Below, one piece after another: positions 35,214 to 43,858 of a stretch of 60,694 nt of DNA. The number at the start of each line of letters is the position of its first letter. The first letter of the stretch is position 1. The translations under genes were made by a program, and so were the position numbers. The notes beneath the pieces were generated by a model that searched no databases, had not been told where the DNA came from, and was given only the letters and a program-made list of their open reading frames with translations. Source of the DNA: JAFTYO01 sp045613125 (lineage in GTDB: Bacteria; Pseudomonadota; Alphaproteobacteria; RF32; CAG-239). Location of the stretch: NCBI GenBank assembly GCA_045613125.1, contig JAZLAM010000028.1:1-60694 (forward strand). The letters are read 5' to 3'.

Positions 35214-36137
35214 TTGAGTAATAAAAATTTTGATAGTTGTGTATCTTTTAGTTTGGCAAAAGGTACATTTGTAGGGAGAATTGTGCGTTTAGATAAAGTT
35301 TTGCAAGATATTTTACCTAAGCATGGATATCCGTTAAATGTTTCGACAGCGCTTTCTGAAACCACCGCTCTGGCTGTTTTGCTTTCAAATTCTCTTAAAT
35401 ATGATGGTTTGTTTACTCTTCAATTACAAGGAAACGGTCCGGTATCTGTTTTGGTTGCAGATATTACATCGGACCACAAGATCAGAGCTTGCGCAAAGTT
35501 TGACGGAGAACAGCTTTATAAAGCAAAATCTTTGCGTAAAACAGAAGATGTTATCGAGCCTGTTCCTCATTTGGTTGGTGGCGGACACATGGCTTTTACC
35601 ATAGATCAAGGCCCTAATACCGATTTGTATCAAGGTGTTGTTGATTTGCAAGGTAAAACCTTATCTGAAATTGCTTTGAGATATTTCAAAATGTCTGAGC
35701 AAATTGATACAGCCTTGAAACTTTTTGTAAAATCTCCAACCGATGAAAGTTCGTCTTTCTATGCGGCTGGAATTATGTTGCAGAAAGTTCCGCTAAAAGG
35801 CGGAAAAAATGTTGATATTGATGAAACTTCTTATAACCAAATGTTTGAAGATGCTAAAGCTTTTATCGGAAGCTTATCCGAAAATGAGGTTTTTGATGCA
35901 GAGCTTACTTCAGAGGAAATTTTATATCGCTTGTTCCACTCGCTTGATGTAGAAGTTGCAAAAGAAACAGCATATGAGTTTGGTTGTCGTTGTAGTCGTG
36001 AAAAACTCTTTTCAACCTTAAGCTCTTTCAAACAAGAAGAACTTGAAGATATGGCAGAAGATGGAAAAATCTGCGCTACGTGTCATTTTTGCTCTTCAAG
36101 TTATATTTTTGATAAAGATGAACTGATTAAACATTAA
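35214..36137 (+). CDS. hslO: redox-regulated chaperone Hsp33
   Basis: A chaperone activated by oxidation in the cytoplasm, 307 residues. The C-terminal zinc-binding redox switch is intact: CRC (in FGCRCSREK) and CATCHFC supply four cysteines in the CxC...CxxC pattern. The N-terminal dimer-forming domain contains GNGPVSVLVAD. The start codon is TTG at 35214, with an AAGGA ribosome binding site 9 bp upstream; no in-frame ATG gives a sensible start. It is divergent from recX. Confidence 0.93.
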   Translation: MSNKNFDSCVSFSLAKGTFVGRIVRLDKVLQDILPKHGYPLNVSTALSETTALAVLLSNSLKYDGLFTLQLQGNGPVSVLVADITSDHKIRACAKFDGEQLYKAKSLRKTEDVIEPVPHLVGGGHMAFTIDQGPNTDLYQGVVDLQGKTLSEIALRYFKMSEQIDTALKLFVKSPTDESSSFYAAGIMLQKVPLKGGKNVDIDETSYNQMFEDAKAFIGSLSENEVFDAELTSEEILYRLFHSLDVEVAKETAYEFGCRCSREKLFSTLSSFKQEELEDMAEDGKICATCHFCSSSYIFDKDELIKH

Positions 36138-36218
36138 AAAAACTTGCATATAATAAAAAATTGTATTAGAAAAATATATAAAATAATAAAAGTTTTTTAA
36201 CAACAACGGATTAAAAAT

Positions 36219-36827
36219 ATGATTAAATTATATAAAATTTTTGGTGTACTGGTTGCTTTTCTGTTAAGCGCTTGTGCTAATGATGGCGAATTTGCTGAAA
36301 CGCGTCGTTTTATGGAACCTCGTTTTAATAATTTACCACCGATAGAACTCAATGTTAGCAAAATAGATATTATATCAGAGTTTACACCTTCGTTTACTCG
36401 TCCGAATGTGGAACATTTATTTCCGGTTTCAATAGAAAAAGCTGCTCGTATGTGGGCAACAGATCGTTTAGAAGCTGTTGACTATTCTTCAAACAGAGTT
36501 GCCGAGTTTATCATTAAAGATGCTAGTGTTACCGAAGAAGAAGTTAAAGCTCCACAGTTGTTTTATAAAGATAGCTTAAAGTATAGAGCAACGTTGTCTG
36601 TTGTGTTAAAAATTACTTCAGATGGCGGACAATCTTCAGCCCAAACATCTATTGAGGCTTGGAGAGAGCTTACAATGCCAATTGATACATCAATTGAAAA
36701 TAAAGAAAAATATTGGAACGAAATGGTGCAGAAATTGTTTGAAGAGTTTAATACTCGGATGGAACAAAATGTGAATCAATATTTGAATATGTATGTGAAA
36801 AATAATAACACCATTTATGAATATTAA
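36219..36827 (+). CDS. putative lipoprotein
   Basis: A 202-residue protein with a signal peptide ending in the lipobox LSAC, so C19 would be lipidated and the protein anchored in the outer or inner membrane. The mature part is soluble, with alternating strand and helix and a long C-terminal helix that contains FEEFNTRMEQNVNQYL. It looks like a small alphaproteobacterial envelope lipoprotein family of unknown function. A terminator follows directly. Confidence 0.75.
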   Translation: MIKLYKIFGVLVAFLLSACANDGEFAETRRFMEPRFNNLPPIELNVSKIDIISEFTPSFTRPNVEHLFPVSIEKAARMWATDRLEAVDYSSNRVAEFIIKDASVTEEEVKAPQLFYKDSLKYRATLSVVLKITSDGGQSSAQTSIEAWRELTMPIDTSIENKEKYWNEMVQKLFEEFNTRMEQNVNQYLNMYVKNNNTIYEY

Positions 36828-36838
36828 AATTTTTCCTT

Positions 36839-36880
36839 AAAAAACTCCTCTATCATTTTTTGATAGAGGAGTTTTTTTAT
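36839..36880 (+). terminator. terminator after the lipoprotein gene
   Basis: A strong hairpin with 14-bp arms at 36842-36855 and 36861-36874, with core CTCCTCTATCA/TGATAGAGGAG, and then T residues. Confidence 0.9.
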
Positions 36881-36966
36881 AAAATCGTATATATCAGGGA
36901 AAAATATGTTGAGAAAATATAAAGTTGACTTATAATTGCGCTTATGTTGTTAATCGGGGTATTTAA

Positions 36967-39900
36967 ATGCAAGATCCTAAATTTATACATTTAAGAGTTC
37001 ATACCGCATATTCTTTATCATCAGGAACAATTCAAGTTCCGGCATTGATGAAAAAACTTTGCGAACAAAATGTGCCGGCAGTGGCTATGACAGATACTGC
37101 CAATATGTTTGGCGCTAAGGCTTTTTCTATGTATGCTTCAAGTAATGGTATTAAGCCAATTTTGGGATGCCAATTTTATTTAAGAAATTCTGATATGGAT
37201 AACCTGTTAAAAACAAAAGGCAAACCGGTTGAAAGAGATAAGCTGGTTTTGTTGGTAATGAATGATATAGGTTATCTCAATATTTCTAAACTTATGAAGC
37301 GTTTTTATCTTGATAATACGAAGTCTGGTGATGAGCCACAACTAAAATACACAGATTTGGAAGAATTAAACGAAGGTTTAATAGCTTTAACAACAGGTGT
37401 CGAAGGACCTGTCGGACGGCTTATTTTGGAAAACAGAAAAGATGAAGCTGTTCAAACTTTGGAGTATCTTCACAAAATTTTCGGTAACCGATTATATATG
37501 GAAATTTCGCGTATAGGAACTCCTGAAGAAAATAAAACAGAACAAACTTTTATAGATTTAGCTTATAAATACAATGTTCCTCTGGTTGCAACAAATGAGG
37601 CTTTTTTCTTTGATGCCGATATGTATGAAGCTCATGATGCTTTGGTTTGTATTGCTCAAGGTGAATTTGTTGCAAATGAAAATCGTCATCATTTTTCCGT
37701 AAATAATAGGCTTAAAACCCAAGAAGAAATGGTAGAGCTTTTTGCAGATTTGCCGGAAGCTTTAGAAAATACGGTAAATATTGCCAAAAGATGTAACTAT
37801 CTTTCTGAAAAAGTTGACCCATTGTTGCCTGTTTTTGAGTGCCCTGACGGAAAAACTCAAGATGAATATATTACGGAAGAAGCTTATAAAGGCTTAAAAG
37901 AACGTATGGAAAGACATGTCTATTTTGAAGGTATGTCAGATGAACAAAAACAAGAAATTGATAAAAAATATTTTGAACGCTTAGACTATGAGTTAAGCGT
38001 TATAAAAAGAATGGGGTTCCCGGGATATTTTTTAATTGTGTCTGATTTTATCAGATGGTCAAAAAACAATGGTGTTCCGGTAGGACCCGGACGAGGCTCC
38101 GGCGCAGGTTCTATTGTTGCTTGGTCGCTTAAAATTACCGAATTAGATCCGATAAAGTTAGAACTGTTATTTGAAAGATTCTTAAATCCGGATCGTGTAA
38201 ATATGCCTGACTTTGACGTTGACTTCTGTCAGGAAAATAGGGCAAAAACCATTGAATATGTGCAAAATAAATATGGTTTTGAAAATGTGGCACAAATTAT
38301 TACATACGGAAAATTGCAATCAAAAGCTGTTATTCGTGATGTTGCACGTGTTTTGCAAATGCCTTATGCACAAGCAGATAAAATTTCTAAAATGATACCT
38401 CCTCCGATTCAAGGTAAAAACGTTACTTTGGCTCAAGCTTTAGAACAGGTTGCAGAGTTAGAACAATTAAGAGCAAACGATCCTCAAGTAAATAAGTTGT
38501 TTGATATAGCTATGAAGCTTGAAGGATTATATAGACATTCTGGTGTTCATGCTGCCGGAGTTGTAATAGGCGATAGACCTCTTGATTTATTGGTTCCTCT
38601 TTATAAAGATCCTAGAGCTGATATGCCTGTTACACAATATGATATGAAATATGTGGAAGAAACAGGCCTGATTAAATTTGACTTTTTGGGTTTAAAGACA
38701 CTGACAGTTATAAAAAAAGCAGTCGATTGGATAAAGAAAATCCATAATATAGATTTAGATATTGATGCAATTCCTCTTGATGATAAACCAACGTATGAGA
38801 TGATGCAAAGAGGTGAAACAGCTGCCGTATTTCAGTTTGAATCTGCAGGAATGAAAGAAGTTCATAAGCAAATAAAACCTGACCGTTTTGAAGATTTGAT
38901 TGCTATTGTGTCCTTATATCGTCCGGGACCAATGGATAATATTCCAACATATATCAAAAGAAAACATGGCGAAGAAGAAATTACATATTTACACCCTAGT
39001 TTGGCGCCTATCTTAGATGAAACTTACGGGATTATGGTATACCAAGAGCAAGTTATGAACATTGCTCGAGCTTTGGGCGGATACACCATGGGTGAAGCCG
39101 ATAAATTGCGTAAAGTTATGGGTAAAAAACTTCGTGATGAAATTCCGAAGCAACGTGAAAAATTTACTAAAGGAGCAATTGCAAACGGTATAGCTGAAGA
39201 TGTTGCAAAAAGCATATTTGATCAAATGGAAAAATTTGCATCATATGGTTTTAATAAATCGCATGCAGCTGCTTATTCGTTAATTTCGTATCAAACAGCA
39301 TACTTGAAAGCTCATTATCCGGTAGAATTTATGTGTGCTGTTATGGATTTGGATATTACAAATGTAGATAAGCTTACATTTTTTACCTCGGAATGTAAAA
39401 CCACAGGAATTGAAGTATTGCCACCTGATATAAATAAATCAGAAGCCGAATTTAAGGTTGAAGACGGTAAGATAAGATATGCATTAGGAGCAATTAAAGG
39501 CGTAAGTGCGGCATCTATGTCGAGTATTGTTGCAGAAAGAGAAAAAAATGGTTGCTTTAAGGATATATCAGATTTTTGCCATCGTATAGATATTAAAGAT
39601 ATCAATCGTAAACAACTTGAACAACTTATTAAATCAGGTTCTTTTGATAGTATAGAAAAAAATAGAGCGATGTTGTATGCAAATATAGAAACATTAATTA
39701 AAAATATATATTCGGCAACAGAGTTAAAAACCAGTGAGCAAGCATCTTTATTCGGTAGCGCTGAGTTGGTGGCAAAAATTAAATTTATACAAACGCCTGA
39801 CTGGCCACAATTAGAAAAATTAAGGTATGAAGCTGGTGCAATAGGTTTTTATCTTTCAGCTCATCCTCTTGATATATATAAAGAAAGTGTCGAAAAACTG

Positions 39901-40440
39901 GGTGTTAGAAATTGTGCGGATATAATTCAAAATATTAAGGTGGGAGACAGTATAAAAGCAAATATTGCAGTTTGTGTGGAAAGTTATCAGAAAAAAATCA
40001 GTAAAAATGGTAATAAATATGCTTTCGTAGGTTTGTCTGATGCAACAGCATCTTTTGAAGCCTTTTTGTTCTCAGAAGGTATGGCAAAATATGGCGATAT
40101 TATTGAATCTCAAGTACCGGTTTTGGTAAAAATCAGCATAGATAAACAAAACGAAGATTCTAATCCGAGAATAATGATTAATTCGGTTAAACCTCTTGAT
40201 GAAGCAATAACTGAACAAGCTAAAGGTCTTATAATTACCATTGAAAATATATCGGCTGTTATGGAAGTTAAAGATATATTGAAAACAGATAAGCAAGGCT
40301 CAAATAAAATATATATTATACCACAAATAGACAATTGGGATGTCAGAATAGAATTGAATCATGGATATGCTTTTAGCCAATCGGATCTCATCGGAAAAAT
40401 AAGAGTAATTTCCGGAGTATTATCAGTTAAGGAGATATAA
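36967..40440 (+). CDS. dnaE: DNA polymerase III alpha subunit
   Basis: The catalytic subunit of the replicative polymerase, 1157 residues. The N-terminal PHP domain starts FIHLRVHTAYSLSSG. The polymerase active site has GPGRGSGAGSIVAW near residue 373 and PDFDVDFC near 414 with two catalytic aspartates, and a third aspartate in KFDFLGLKTL near 571. A helix-hairpin-helix region, an OB fold and a C-terminal domain follow in the normal order. It is the DnaE1 type without exonuclease; DnaQ is encoded at 763. A membrane-protein gene follows after 3 bp. Confidence 0.96.
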   Translation: MQDPKFIHLRVHTAYSLSSGTIQVPALMKKLCEQNVPAVAMTDTANMFGAKAFSMYASSNGIKPILGCQFYLRNSDMDNLLKTKGKPVERDKLVLLVMNDIGYLNISKLMKRFYLDNTKSGDEPQLKYTDLEELNEGLIALTTGVEGPVGRLILENRKDEAVQTLEYLHKIFGNRLYMEISRIGTPEENKTEQTFIDLAYKYNVPLVATNEAFFFDADMYEAHDALVCIAQGEFVANENRHHFSVNNRLKTQEEMVELFADLPEALENTVNIAKRCNYLSEKVDPLLPVFECPDGKTQDEYITEEAYKGLKERMERHVYFEGMSDEQKQEIDKKYFERLDYELSVIKRMGFPGYFLIVSDFIRWSKNNGVPVGPGRGSGAGSIVAWSLKITELDPIKLELLFERFLNPDRVNMPDFDVDFCQENRAKTIEYVQNKYGFENVAQIITYGKLQSKAVIRDVARVLQMPYAQADKISKMIPPPIQGKNVTLAQALEQVAELEQLRANDPQVNKLFDIAMKLEGLYRHSGVHAAGVVIGDRPLDLLVPLYKDPRADMPVTQYDMKYVEETGLIKFDFLGLKTLTVIKKAVDWIKKIHNIDLDIDAIPLDDKPTYEMMQRGETAAVFQFESAGMKEVHKQIKPDRFEDLIAIVSLYRPGPMDNIPTYIKRKHGEEEITYLHPSLAPILDETYGIMVYQEQVMNIARALGGYTMGEADKLRKVMGKKLRDEIPKQREKFTKGAIANGIAEDVAKSIFDQMEKFASYGFNKSHAAAYSLISYQTAYLKAHYPVEFMCAVMDLDITNVDKLTFFTSECKTTGIEVLPPDINKSEAEFKVEDGKIRYALGAIKGVSAASMSSIVAEREKNGCFKDISDFCHRIDIKDINRKQLEQLIKSGSFDSIEKNRAMLYANIETLIKNIYSATELKTSEQASLFGSAELVAKIKFIQTPDWPQLEKLRYEAGAIGFYLSAHPLDIYKESVEKLGVRNCADIIQNIKVGDSIKANIAVCVESYQKKISKNGNKYAFVGLSDATASFEAFLFSEGMAKYGDIIESQVPVLVKISIDKQNEDSNPRIMINSVKPLDEAITEQAKGLIITIENISAVMEVKDILKTDKQGSNKIYIIPQIDNWDVRIELNHGYAFSQSDLIGKIRVISGVLSVKEI

Positions 40441-40443
40441 AAT

Positions 40444-41235
40444 ATGAACGATAACAATGAAACAATAAAATATTCTATTATAAAATCTTTTCTGCAACCA
40501 TTGTGGACTATAACCGATTATTTGACAGTATTTATTAAACAAGGTTTTATATTTTCTCTTATTATGGTTGTTATATCATATATATTTAATCAGAGATATG
40601 CTTGTGTTTTTAATAAAGAATTTGCTCATAGCAATTCTTGTATTAACTCAACATATTTATATGTTCCGTATTTGCTAATAAAACTTACTGTTATAGCTGT
40701 TTTTATCAATATATGGTATGTAGCTGTTTACAAAAAGGAGCTTATAACCAGAGATTATTTGAAAGCTTCATGGAAAAAGTTTTTAAAAACTTTTGGGTTT
40801 ATAAGTGTTTTTCTGCTATTTAATCTTATACCGTTATTTTCTGCAGCATTGCTGATTTTTAGAGTTCCAAACCCTGATTGGAAAGTCGAATTGTTATATT
40901 TTACGGTTGTTTCAATAGGATTTTTATTTCCATTTATATTGATGCGATTTTACTCGATGTTTGCCCTATTTTTAGATGGAAAAAATTGGAAAGAATTTAA
41001 AAGCATATGGAATAAAACCTCGGGTTATAATATGAAAATTATCTTATCTTGTACTTTTTTGTTTTTTATTGATTTACTGTTTTTGGTTCTTGTTACCGAA
41101 ATCCTGTCAAATTCTCATGGTATGCCATTGTGGTTTTATAACATATATGCTGAAGTGATATTTTCTATTATGAATTATTTTATTGTTGTTTCAGTAGTTA
41201 ATTTTTTCGAAAACCAAAAACAAATTTTTTGGTAA
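40444..41235 (+). CDS. multi-pass membrane protein, hypothetical
   Basis: A 263-residue protein with about six hydrophobic segments (near 30-48, 78-97, 118-138, 150-175, 200-222 and 235-252). No motif is recognised. It begins 3 bp after dnaE and ends before a strong terminator, so it is the last gene of the dnaE transcript. Confidence 0.7.
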   Translation: MNDNNETIKYSIIKSFLQPLWTITDYLTVFIKQGFIFSLIMVVISYIFNQRYACVFNKEFAHSNSCINSTYLYVPYLLIKLTVIAVFINIWYVAVYKKELITRDYLKASWKKFLKTFGFISVFLLFNLIPLFSAALLIFRVPNPDWKVELLYFTVVSIGFLFPFILMRFYSMFALFLDGKNWKEFKSIWNKTSGYNMKIILSCTFLFFIDLLFLVLVTEILSNSHGMPLWFYNIYAEVIFSIMNYFIVVSVVNFFENQKQIFW

Positions 41236-41240
41236 TAATA

Positions 41241-41276
41241 AAAAAACCTCTGTTTTTAAAACAGAGGTTTTTTATT
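41241..41276. terminator. bidirectional terminator between the dnaE run and pssA
   Basis: AAACCTCTGTTTT/AAAACAGAGGTTT flanked by A-run and T-run; it serves both the plus-strand run and the minus-strand pssA gene that ends beside it. Confidence 0.9.
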
Positions 41277-42068
41277 TTATGAGTATTTTTTCTTATCTAT
41301 AATAAACTTTATAACTCCTAAAGGAATTGAAAGTATGTAAATACATGTTAAGATTCCTAAAGTTAGCCATGGTTGCGAAAGCATAAAATTAATAAACAAT
41401 ACAACCAATATCATTAAAGGTAAAAGCATGCATGTGTGAACTTTCATTTTCTTTAAAGAAATTGTAGGTATTCTGCTTACCATTAAAAAAGCAACCACCG
41501 GCATTAATATAGAACAAAAAAGATTTGAACGTAAAAACACTTCTGTTGCCGGAAAATCAAAGGTGATTAAAAGTGGCATTAAAGCGATGGCAGCAGCTGC
41601 CGGAGCCGGAACCCCGACAAAATAGTGTGACCAATATTCCGGTTGTTCGGCGTCTTCAAGCATTGTATTAAATCGAGCTAAACGCATAGCCATACCCATC
41701 GCAAAAATTAAACAAAGAACCCAACCGAAACCTGGTAAGTCATATAAAGACCAACGATATATAAGTATTGCTGGGGCTACACCAAAACTTACAAAATCAG
41801 ATAAAGAATCAAGTTCGGCACCGAACTTTGATGATGCTTTTAAAAATCTGGCAACACGACCATCAAGGCCATCAAAAAGAGCTGCTAAGAATATACAAAT
41901 TACGGCTTTTATCCAATCATCTTGTACGGCATAACGAATTGAGGTTACACCTGAGCATAAAGCCATCATTGTGACCATATTAGGCGCAATTTTACGAAAA
42001 GGAACTTCTTTAAGCTTTTGTTTGGAAAGCAAAAGCTTATCATTAATTCTGTCGTTTAATTTTTTCAT
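41277..42068 (-). CDS. pssA: CDP-diacylglycerol--serine O-phosphatidyltransferase
   Basis: An integral membrane enzyme making phosphatidylserine from CDP-diacylglycerol and serine, 263 residues. The CDP-alcohol phosphotransferase signature is complete: D69-G70-x2-A73-R74-x8-G83-x3-D87-x3-D91. About seven hydrophobic segments follow. Its start overlaps the psd stop by one base, and the psd-pssA order is the usual alphaproteobacterial operon, coupling both steps of phosphatidylethanolamine synthesis. Confidence 0.95.
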   Translation of the reverse strand: MKKLNDRINDKLLLSKQKLKEVPFRKIAPNMVTMMALCSGVTSIRYAVQDDWIKAVICIFLAALFDGLDGRVARFLKASSKFGAELDSLSDFVSFGVAPAILIYRWSLYDLPGFGWVLCLIFAMGMAMRLARFNTMLEDAEQPEYWSHYFVGVPAPAAAAIALMPLLITFDFPATEVFLRSNLFCSILMPVVAFLMVSRIPTISLKKMKVHTCMLLPLMILVVLFINFMLSQPWLTLGILTCIYILSIPLGVIKFIIDKKKYS

Positions 42069-42775
42069 TATTTAATATCTCCTTCAACACGAGATGCTGT
42101 GGAAGTTAAGTTTGCAAGTATGGTTTCTCCGGCTACCATAGTTTGACCTATGCATACCTGTGGTTCAACATCTGTCGGTAAATATACATCAAGTCTGGAT
42201 CCAAATCTGATAAGGCCAAAACGTTCTCCGGCTTGATATTGTTGACCTTCTTTAGCAAAACAAACAATACGACGAGCCACCAATCCTGCAATTTGAACAA
42301 AAGCAATATCTTTTCCGCAATCTGTACGCATAGCTAACAATTGACGTTCATTATCTTTACTTGCTTTATCGAGAGTAGCGTTGAAAAATTTTCCTTTAAT
42401 GTATGCCAGTTTTGTAATTTTTCCTGATGCCGGAGTTCTATTTACATGAACGTTAAAAACACTCATAAATATGCTTATACGATTATACGTTTTTGTATTG
42501 AGTCCAAGTTCTTCAGGACCTGAGACTCTTGTAATCATTTGTACGATACCATCAGCAGGGGAAACGACCACATCTTTGATTTGAGGGGTTACACGTTCCG
42601 GATCACGGAAAAAGTAATAACACCAAATTGTTAAAATAAGTCCGATAATACCTAAAGGTAACCATAAAATTGCCAATAACGCAGTTATTGCAGCAAAAAT
42701 ACTTACAAAACGCCAACCTTCATTGTTAATGTTTGGAAAAATATATCTTTGAAAAGATAAATCTACTTTTTTCAT
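42068..42775 (-). CDS. psd: phosphatidylserine decarboxylase proenzyme
   Basis: Converts phosphatidylserine to phosphatidylethanolamine. The 235-residue protein is the short form, with an N-terminal membrane helix (about 22-56), the SPADG block near 72, and the self-cleavage site G192-S193 in RFGSRLDVYLP, where serine becomes the pyruvoyl group. It is the first gene of the psd-pssA operon, with AGGAAT upstream of the ATG. Confidence 0.95.
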   Translation of the reverse strand: MKKVDLSFQRYIFPNINNEGWRFVSIFAAITALLAILWLPLGIIGLILTIWCYYFFRDPERVTPQIKDVVVSPADGIVQMITRVSGPEELGLNTKTYNRISIFMSVFNVHVNRTPASGKITKLAYIKGKFFNATLDKASKDNERQLLAMRTDCGKDIAFVQIAGLVARRIVCFAKEGQQYQAGERFGLIRFGSRLDVYLPTDVEPQVCIGQTMVAGETILANLTSTASRVEGDIK

Positions 42776-42908
42776 TTTTTATTCCTTCTATAATGTAGAC
42801 ACCGAAACGCTGTTTCTGTCGTGTCTGTTAAGTTACTGTTATATCTTTACGACAATTGACAATTAAGCACAAATTTTTTAAAAAAACAAGCCTTATATTG
42901 CAGATAAT

Positions 42909-42940
42909 AAAAAAGGCATTTCAAAAGAAACACCTTTTTG
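42909..42940 (-). terminator. terminator of the small lipoprotein gene
   Basis: AAAAAAGG...TTTC AAAA GAAA...CCTTTTT is an imperfect hairpin placed just past the stop at 42943 on the minus strand, with a T-run. Confidence 0.65.
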
Positions 42941-42942
42941 AA

Positions 42943-43254
42943 TTAATTTTTATTTGTGGCTAAACTTTTTAGACCTTGAATAATATTTTCTGCAGTTGAT
43001 TGAGTTTCTTGTTCAATGCCAACAGACTGTAAAGCCAAATTTTGAACACATGTTGACACCAACTCTTTAGCGGTTTCACTAATTGAAGCATTAAACAAAG
43101 TCCCTGCTTGTAATCTTGAATTTGCCTGGCTTACTAAACAAGATTTCATCTTGTTTTTATAAGAAGTATTTTCGCTTACATTGTTATATTGTGATAAATC
43201 TGCACTACAAGATGTTAATAAAACAAGGCAAATGCATAATAAAAATTTTTTCAT
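42943..43254 (-). CDS. small putative lipoprotein
   Basis: A 103-residue protein. The ATG at 43254 is supported by a GGAG ribosome binding site 6 bp upstream and by the signal peptide MKKFLLCICLVLLTSC, whose lipobox LTSC places the lipidated cysteine at position 16. The mature part is helical with two further cysteines (SCLVSQ and STCVQN), which may form a disulfide. No family is recognised. It begins 15 bp after the DUF304 gene ends and is probably co-transcribed with it. Confidence 0.75.
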   Translation of the reverse strand: MKKFLLCICLVLLTSCSADLSQYNNVSENTSYKNKMKSCLVSQANSRLQAGTLFNASISETAKELVSTCVQNLALQSVGIEQETQSTAENIIQGLKSLATNKN

Positions 43255-43269
43255 AAGTTTCTCCAAAAA

Positions 43270-43770
43270 TTAGTTAGGACGACTGATTACTTCATCAATA
43301 ACTTGCTTCATTAAACGAGGTTGATTGATAAAGGAAAATACAACTTTTGATGTTCCTGTTCCGGAAAATAAAATATCACCATAGTTAAATAAACGACCTA
43401 AAATACTTTGTCTTATTTCAACCGATTCTATCCTTTCTCGATTCAGTTCTTCGGTTGTAACGTTAATGACTCCGGTTCTTTTAACAACTCGTTTGTTTGT
43501 GCAAACCATTTCAATTAAGTTGCGTTTGAGCCAAGAAGATATAGTAAATATAATCAAAGCTATAACAGGAAGCCATACTGCAAAATTTAGTATTGAGCTA
43601 TGGTAATGTTCTAAAGATCGCGCATAGCTTAATGCAGTAAAACAAGCAAACACAGATACTGATGCTAGAGTAAACGGAATAATTAAGGCAAAATAGTGTA
43701 ATCTGCCTACAAGTTCTATTTCTTCTCCGGGGGTCAGTGTGCTTGCGGTATAACGATATCGTCCGAGCAT
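43270..43770 (-). CDS. DUF304 / bacterial PH-domain membrane protein
   Basis: A 166-residue protein with two membrane helices (about 29-50 and 64-81), then a small beta-rich domain that includes NLIEMVCTNKRVVKRTGVINVTTEELNRERIESVEIRQSILGRLFNYG in its core. TNKRVV, the ExxxxxxIESV block and the FNYG turn are typical of the YdbS/YdbT-like bacterial pleckstrin-homology family. Function unknown. AAGGAGAA before the ATG is the ribosome binding site. Confidence 0.85.
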   Translation of the reverse strand: MLGRYRYTASTLTPGEEIELVGRLHYFALIIPFTLASVSVFACFTALSYARSLEHYHSSILNFAVWLPVIALIIFTISSWLKRNLIEMVCTNKRVVKRTGVINVTTEELNRERIESVEIRQSILGRLFNYGDILFSGTGTSKVVFSFINQPRLMKQVIDEVISRPN

Positions 43771-43858
43771 GGTTATTCTCCTTAAGTTATCACATATATA
43801 AAATATCCTGATTATTTATAATTTGTCAAATATATTTGTATTAATACAGATATTTTTA